This document shows, one piece after another, positions 58,530 to 64,000 of a DNA stretch of 64,000 nt. A program made the translations under genes and the position numbers. Numbering within the stretch: the first letter of the stretch is position 1; each line of letters opens with the position of its first letter. The DNA lies in assembly GCA_037367405.1 (NCBI GenBank), contig JAZKJV010009775.1, forward strand, positions 620,001 through 684,000. The letters run 5' to 3'. The notes below the pieces were generated by a model. It searched no databases and was not told where the DNA came from. It saw only the letters and a program-made list of their open reading frames with translations. Source of the stretch: Ottelia alismoides (Eukaryota > Streptophyta > Magnoliopsida > Alismatales > Hydrocharitaceae).

Positions 58530-58622
58530 AGCAAGTTTACGGGGGTGGGGGAGGAATTACGATGTTTCAAAGGTCGTAGAGGAAATTGGAAAAGATTATA
58601 GGGTCTGTCGGGTAAAAATCCC
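58530..58622 (-). repeat. Right terminal inverted repeat of the MULE
   Basis: It is the inverse partner of 57351-57443. A second partial copy of the terminal word (AGGGTCTGTAGGGTAA) lies just inside it at about 58509. Confidence 0.9.
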
Positions 58623-58631
58623 TTTTAATAA
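58623..58631. repeat. 9-bp target-site duplication TTTTAATAA (right)
   Basis: This is the partner of 57342-57350. Confidence 0.92.
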
Positions 58632-60599
58632 ATTACTCACAACTCACAAAAATACAAATAAATATTCAAATGGTACACAATTAGTTGCTTAACATCATGC
58701 TATTTGTCATTGAATAAAACGATGCAAAATTGAGGCCCAAATTGATATGCAAACACAAGGTTATCTGTACAAAGCAGAAATTGAAATTAAACAACACAAA
58801 CGTGTACAAGGACATTTTTGCAATTACAGAATCTTACAAGGATAAAGAAGCAATTTTCATAAAAAATAAAAAAATGAAACCCGACCATCTTCTTTCTCCA
58901 GACGACTAGGGTGCGATGGCAGAAGGGTGAAGGGAGGACGATGGTGCGGCGGAGGCCGGTGGCTCAAGCACGGCCACACGTGGAGGTGGTGGCAAGGCGC
59001 GCCACGGGTGGCCGCTGGTCGAGCAACGCGGTGGGGGCAGCACTGGCGGTTGGAGGAGCTGGGGACACGTCTAAGCGGCGGTGCAGCATGGACGATCGAT
59101 GTTGCAGAGCAGCGCCGACTGCGCGTGAGGAGTGCGGTGGCACGCTGGCGGTAAGAGCTACTACACGGAGGATCGCGGTGCAGAGAGCTGAGTGCCGCTG
59201 GCCGACGGCGGCTGGGGGGTGGTGGCGACTATCTGCTGCGTATTTTTTCTGATTTTTTTAAATTTTTTTACTGATGTGTTGTGTTTTTTTAGTTTTCATT
59301 TTTAGTTTTTTGTTTTCTTAGATAGGGAATGCAAAAAAATAAAATAAAATGGTGGGGTGATGGGATAAAGAAATGATGAAAATAAGGAAGACGATTATTG
59401 GTAAAAAGAGAAATTACCTACAATGGAAGCGGTCACCTATGGTGTACTCACAATAAACACGATCCTCGCTCAAATCGACGACAAGCTATGAGCTCGAGCA
59501 GTGCACGGAGGTGGCTGTGATGTTGTCCAAGAAGCCAACAGATCTCACTGGAGAGAGAGCTATCGTCGCTCGACCGCGGTTGTGTTGCTGTCACTGGTTC
59601 AACTATGGGAACTAGGCTCTCCTCACATAAAGATGGATCAAGTGCAAATTGAGGAGGATGAGATGTATATAAAGAGGAAAAATGAGAAGTTATGAAAGTG
59701 GTGGAGGGAGGTTAATAAAATAATGGAGTTGAATTAGAAGTTAGAAAAATTGGTGGAATGATGGAGTTGAATGGTGGTTATTATAGAGAATAGAAATTAA
59801 AATAAAATAAATAAAATACATAAAAGTAGCCTACTTTAAATAAAATAATAAAATAAAGAAGAAAAGTAGAATGTAAGATTTGCGAAAGTAGGTCCATAAA
59901 AACACTATGTACATGGAATTTTTTTTACTTTTCTAATTTTAATTTTTTGTATTTTTAAAAAAAATGACATTTACAAAATAAAAGTAAAATAAAATACTAT
60001 AAATAAAATGAAATATAAAAGCGATTTTTTTGTATTTTTTAGTAATTAAGAAGAGTAAAAAAATGATGAAAAAAAGATATGTACAATATATACAAAGCAC
60101 ACCTAGGTCCCAAAACTCAAATTAAAACGAGCTCCCATTTCAATGAAACCACTTTCATTGGATAGATAATTTTCTAACTTGAACTTTAAAATTGAGTTTG
60201 GTGAATTTGGAGTTCATACAGAGCGAGAATTTGGTCGGGAAGTTGGATTTTAGGGCTTTTTCTCTTTGGGGATATAGGAGTATTTAATTGAGGTGAAATT
60301 TATTTTGTATTTTTGTATTTTTATATACATTGTTATGAACAAGTCGGAGAAAGAATTAGTTAAAAAGTAATTGAAATGAAATTATTAAAAAATATATGAA
60401 GTTTTGGGCTATTTACAAGTGAAAAAGTCCTTTATTTTGCGGCTTTTTATTGTTAATTTATTTTGTACAATCTGATACACAATAATTAGTGTATAGAGTC
60501 ATTTTGTTAATTTATTGATTTTATGGACATTTATTTGGGATTTTACTCAGGGATTTTGCTAAGATTAATATATTGAGATGATGAATCGTGAATTCATCA

Positions 60600-61124
60600 A
60601 TGAGAGATAAACCATTACACCAAATCCTAAGGACTGTGATTTTCTTGCCGAGTTCAGAGAGACAGATCTTTTTACTGTTTTACATAGATACCCATGTGTT
60701 CCTCTCTCAGAAGAAACTTTTGGAAAGCACAGTCAACATGAGTCCCCTTATTGATTCTTTTGAGTTGTTTGTTGATGGGAAGTTTGAGTTGATTACTGAG
60801 GATCAATCTGAGAGAGTTAAGGTACCTTTTGATATTCCTTTGACACTTCATTCTGAGATCATTACTGATATACCTCCAGCTGAGATATCTGAGCATATGG
60901 ATGATTTTTCTAAGATAGCTGAGGACTCTGAACACCTTGGATGAGACATTCCTTTCTGAGCAGAGAACATTCATTGTAAATCTTTCTGAGATTCTATTTG
61001 CTGAGCTGTTAGTAGCCACAGTGGATAGTTCATAGAGTCCATATCATATACCTTCTACCACTACAGTTACAAAGGTCGTTACAGAGCCGATTTATACCCC
61101 ACATGAGCTCAAGCTTTACCATCA
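60600..61124 (+). pseudogene. Protease-RT linker of gypsy-2 (resumed)
   Basis: The gypsy-2 coding region resumes with an acidic linker (IDSFELFVDGKFELITEDQS, DIPPAEISEHMDDFSKIAED). The start near 60640 resembles gypsy-1 near 7490, which supports near-continuity with 25915. Confidence 0.65.
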
Positions 61125-62172
61125 ATGTTGAAGTATGCCTTATGGGTCCCCCCAATGTTTCCAGTCATCCTCAACTCGCAGTTTACTGATGAACAAGAAT
61201 CTCACATGCTAGTGGTTCTTGAGAGAAACCACAAGGTCATTGGATTGAATAGTACAGATCTCCATGGGATTAGTCCATCTTTGTACTCGCATCATATCTA
61301 CTTGGAGGATGATTGTAAACCCTCATGTGAGTGTCAGTGCTGTCTAAATTTGAATATATGGGAGGTTGTCATGAAAGAGATAAGAAAATGGTGTGATGCT
61401 GGCTTTATTTATCCAATTTTAGATTCCAAGTTGGTCAGTCCTTTGCATGTAGTCTCAACGAAATCTAGGATTACTATCATGAAGAATGAATGTGGTGAGG
61501 AGATTCCGACCCGTGTACCTACTTCATGGCTTATCTATGTAAGTTACTGATGCCTGAACTCAGCTACAAAGAAGGATCACTTTCCACTACCATTTATTGA
61601 TCAGATTATAGAGAGGTTTACAGGGAAAGAGTTCTTTTGTTTCTTGGATGTCGGGATATAACCAAGTTGCTATCGCTCCTGAGGATCAGGAGAAAACTAC
61701 TTTACTTGTTCGTTTGGTACCTACGACTATAGAAGGATGCCCTTTGGATTGTGTAACGCCCCCGCTACACTCCAAAGGTGTATGTTGGACACTTTTACTA
61801 ACATGGTCCGTAGTTTCCTTATGGTCTTTATGGATGATTTCTCGATCTATGGGGACAGTTTTGATGCATGTCTTACATTTAGACCGAGTCCTTCAACATT
61901 GCGGTGAGGTGAACCTAGTACCCTCATGAGAGAAGAGTCACTTTATAGTGACTATTGGGATTGTATTAGGCAATGCCATGTACAAAAATTGTATGGAGGT
62001 TGACCCGGCTAAGATCAATGTGATATCCAAGCTAGAGATACCAGAATATTTGAATAAGTTAAGGTCATTTATGAGACACATAGGATTCTATAGGCGATTT
62101 ATTCAGAACTTCAACAAGATCGCTAGACCTTTCACTGAGGTTCTATGCAAGGAGATTGGAGTTTGTTGTTGA
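61125..62172 (+). pseudogene. Reverse transcriptase of gypsy-2
   Basis: The N-terminal block (to about 61550) has VVLERNHKVIGLNSTDLHGI, YSHHIYLEDDCKPSCECQ, KWCDAGFIYPILDSK and RVPTSWLIYVSY followed by a stop. KKDHFPLPFIDQIIERF follows. A shift near 61650 leads to SGYNQVAIAPEDQEKTT, and another to MPFGLCNAPATLQ and FMDDFSIYG (FMDD at 61827-61838). A further shift leads to CMEVDPAKINVISKLEIPEY and HIGFYRRFIQNFNKIARPF. The catalytic Asp pair is present, but at least three frame changes break the gene. Confidence 0.87.
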
Positions 62173-62690
62173 TGAGAACGTCCTCCTTGCATTCCATCTG
62201 ATGCAAGACATGGTTACTGTTGCTTATGTCCTACAGCCACATGATTGGTCTCTCCCCTTTGAGATCATGACGGGCACACGAGATTTTGCAGTTGGAAAAG
62301 TTTTAGGGTAGACAAGGGATGGGATACCATTTGTTATACACTATTATAGCAAGACTCTGGATGAGGCACAACAGAATTATACAGTGACTGAGAAAGAGAT
62401 ATTAGCAGTTGTGTTTGTATTAGACAAGTTCATATCTTACCTCATTGGTTCCCATGTTATTGTGTACATGGATCACACTGCCATACGGTATTTAATGCAA
62501 AGAAGGATGCCAAACCACACCTTATCAGATGGATCCTTCTTCTCTAGAAATTTTATTTAGAGATAAGAGATAAACCTGGAGTCAATAATATTGTGGCAGA
62601 TCACCTTTCCCGTATTATAGATGCAGATACTTCTGAGCAAAGCATGATCCCTATTTCTGAAACCTTTCTAGATATAACCACTTCGCCAGT
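62173..62690 (+). pseudogene. RNase H of gypsy-2
   Basis: Recognisable segments are [57 protein letters not shown] and [11 protein letters not shown]. The first catalytic Asp (TDAS in gypsy-3) is Gly here (MTGT). A stop and a frameshift near 62500 break the C-terminal part. Confidence 0.8.
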
Positions 62691-64000
62691 TGACTTACTC
62701 CCATGGTATGTTGATATTGTGAACTATCTTGTCTCTAAGAAAGTTCCACAAGATTGGCCAAAGTAAAGGTAGACTGATTTCTATGATTTTACCAATGGGA
62801 AGATCCGTACCTATTTCGTAAGGGTGTGGAATGTATCTCGAGAAGGTGCATTCCTCAGGAGGAATACACCAGCATACTTGAACACTGTCATAAATTAGAA
62901 TCGGGTGGACATCATTAGGGGAAGCACACGAGAGAAAAGATTTTACAGAGTGGCCTATGGTGGCCAACATTATTTAAGGATGCTACAAAATATGTTCGAG
63001 GTTGTACTGACTATCAGAAGATAGGAGGAACCATTGGTTCCAAAGATACCATGCCCCTGAGATATATATAGATCTCAGATGTTTTCGATGCTTGGGGCAT
63101 AGACTTCATGGACCAATTTCCTGTCAGCCAGGGATATCAGTACATCCTGCTTATGGTGGATTATGTTAGTCGATGGGTGGAGGCTATCCTCACCTGAGCC
63201 ATTGATAGTCGTACGTGTGTTCCTTTCTCAAGGACCATATTATTACATGGTTCAGAATTCCACGAATACTTATTTCATATGGGGGATCCATTTCATTTAT
63301 AGAGAAGTCAAGAAGCTTATAAAGGAGTACACCATTGAGCACATAGTTGCATCTCCTTACCACCCACAGAATAATGGCATGGCTGACATTTAAAATAGGG
63401 AGATCAAGATTATATTGCAAAAACATGTACTTCGAGATAAGAAAAACTGGCCCCAGATGCTTGATTCATTTCTATGGGCTTATCGGACAACGTACAAGTC
63501 ATCATTGGGTATGTCTCCTTATAGAATGGTGTATGGAAAGCCTTGCTATCTGCCAGTAGAATTAATTCACAAATCTTATGGGCACTTCATGTATGCAATC
63601 TTGATTATGATAAGGTAGGAAAGAATAGGAAGTTGGATTTGAATAGATTACTAGAATTCCGAGATTTTTCAAACGAAAACTCACTCATGTATAAGGAGAA
63701 AGTCAAGCGTTGGCATGATTAACACATTAGAAGAAAGACCTTCTCCCATGATCAGAAAGTATGGTTGTTTAATGCCAAATTGAAGTTGTTTCTAGGCAAA
63801 TGGAAAAGCAAATGGTCAGTTCTTTCATTTTAAGAGTTGTGCGTGACAATGGTAGGATTGTCATATCTGGGTTATCATGTGACACACAACCATTTGTTGT
63901 GAATGAATAGTTCTGAAGCCATATCTAGATCATGATACATTCCTGTCCGCAGTTGATTCTGTAACTGTAATATTAGATGATGACTTTTTGACATCTTCTG
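62691..64000 (+). pseudogene. Integrase of gypsy-2 (to window end)
   Basis: The core shows FDAWGIDFMDQFPVSQGYQY, then a broken stretch, then IEHIVASPYHPQNNGMADI. The catalytic Glu of NGMAE is Asp here and is followed by a stop. The segment NREIKIILQKHVLRDKKNWP and SLGMSPYRMVYGKPCYLPVE are well kept. The C-terminal domain near 63740-63900 has KLKLFLGKWKSKW and a tail DHDTFLSAVDSV matching gypsy-1. The element continues past the window. Confidence 0.83.

Larger units (their letters stand above)
57351..58622 (+). mobile_element. Pack-MULE-like non-autonomous Mutator element carrying a GPAT fragment
   Basis: This 1272-bp element has terminal inverted repeats of about 93 bp starting GGGATTTTTACCCG and perfect 9-bp duplications, which identify it as Mutator-like. 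It has no transposase. Inside lie a G-rich minisatellite (57675-58080) and a fragment of a glycerol-3-phosphate acyltransferase gene (58123-58413). Carrying a host gene fragment between MULE TIRs defines a Pack-MULE. It is inserted in the gypsy-3 LTR. Orientation is given by the captured frame. Confidence 0.88.
25916..60599 (-). mobile_element. Gypsy-3: Athila-like Ty3/gypsy element hosting copia-A, copia-B and a MULE
   Basis: The minus-strand element has its LTR ending at 60599, leader (55448-56870), gag (54170-55447 and 42581-43460), protease (41533-42096), RT and RNase H (39566-41082), integrase (27931-29164) and 3' UTR (25916-27930). Removing copia-A joins the words WCANMVN and YLVSKQVPHGW in frame, and removing copia-B joins the gag halves. 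A 3' LTR is expected next to the purine tract at 25916 but is absent. It is inserted in the protease-RT linker of gypsy-2. Confidence 0.85.
56871..60599 (-). repeat. 5' LTR of gypsy-3 (interrupted; inner end tentative)
   Basis: The outer end at 60599 is marked by the 21-nt palindrome with arms TGATGAA and TTCATCA (60579-60599), as in gypsy-2. Past the palindrome the sense strand resembles the gypsy-2 LTR start (TCATCATCT, AGC, AAAATCCCT). The inner end near 56871 is a guess. Removing the MULE leaves about 2.4 kb. The LTR has a GC-rich patch at 58910-59230 and is otherwise AT-rich. The plus-strand frames at 58911-59252 and 59501-59695 lack recognisable content. Confidence 0.6.
8635..64000 (+). 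mobile_element. Gypsy-2: Athila-like Ty3/gypsy element split by two insertions
   Basis: The plus-strand element runs from the 5' LTR (8635) through leader, gag (14254-15343), gag tail and protease (24025-25915), then RT, RNase H and integrase (60600-64000). The 3' LTR is beyond the window. It is interrupted by the LARD element at 15349-24019 and by gypsy-3 with all its passengers at 25916-60599. The protease-RT linker aligns with that of gypsy-1 on both sides of the gypsy-3 insertion. Four C-to-T or G-to-A changes in the primer site and many stops show that it is old. It was inserted into gypsy-1. Confidence 0.8.

Noticed and set aside
58911..59252. GC-rich plus-strand frame of 113 codons
   Set aside because: It has no recognisable domain, an overlapping second frame exists, and it lies in the GC-rich patch of an LTR.
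1..64000. CRISPR arrays, rRNA genes, tRNA genes, bacterial operons
   Set aside because: I saw no regular spacer-repeat array, no conserved rRNA or full tRNA sequence, and no bacterial-type genes. The repeats seen are LTRs, TIRs, hairpins and minisatellites.

Overview
The window is transposable-element DNA from a large plant genome, and I see no intact host gene. The evidence for a plant is as follows. Three Ty3/gypsy elements have Athila-type polymerases, and the clearest primer-binding sites match plant tRNA-Asp. Ty1/copia elements have initiator-tRNA-Met primer sites. A Mutator-like element carries a fragment of a plant-type glycerol-3-phosphate acyltransferase. The captured exon has GC-rich third codon positions, which hints at a monocot, but this is weak evidence. 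The density of nested Athila elements suggests pericentromeric heterochromatin (inference).

Layout. (1) Gypsy-1 lies on the minus strand from the window start to 8634. It holds the 3' UTR, broken integrase, RNase H, RT, protease and a gag tail. A solo copia LTR (1903-4470, duplication ACCTT) splits its integrase. (2) Gypsy-2 lies on the plus strand from 8635 past the window end and is inserted into gypsy-1. It has a 5' LTR (8635-12510), a decayed tRNA-Asp site, leader, gag, protease (to about 25915), and then RT, RNase H and integrase at 60600-64000. (3) A young non-autonomous LARD-type element on the minus strand (15349-24019, duplication GTGAG) is inserted in the gypsy-2 gag. It has two 2766-bp LTRs and no gag-pol. 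(4) Gypsy-3 lies on the minus strand (about 25916-60599) in the gypsy-2 protease-RT linker. Its integrase, RNase H/RT, protease and gag are spread over 27.9-55.4 kb. (5) Gypsy-3 was itself hit by copia-A (29165-39560, minus, old, duplication AGTTC), copia-B (43466-54164, plus, young, duplication GTAGT) and a Pack-MULE-like element in its LTR (57351-58622, 9-bp duplication TTTTAATAA).

All coding regions are interrupted by stops or frameshifts, so none of these elements looks autonomous as sequenced. The most interesting signals lie outside the proteins. There are repeated hairpin-plus-purine-tract units with compensatory stem changes in the 3' UTRs of all three minus-strand gypsy/LARD elements. 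A 21-nt palindrome with fixed arms and a variable centre sits at the LTR start of the gypsy-2, gypsy-3 and LARD elements. A leader block is relocated in the LARD. The LARD LTR is rich in hairpins and G-boxes. The Mutator-like element joins a G-rich minisatellite in frame to a GPAT exon fragment.
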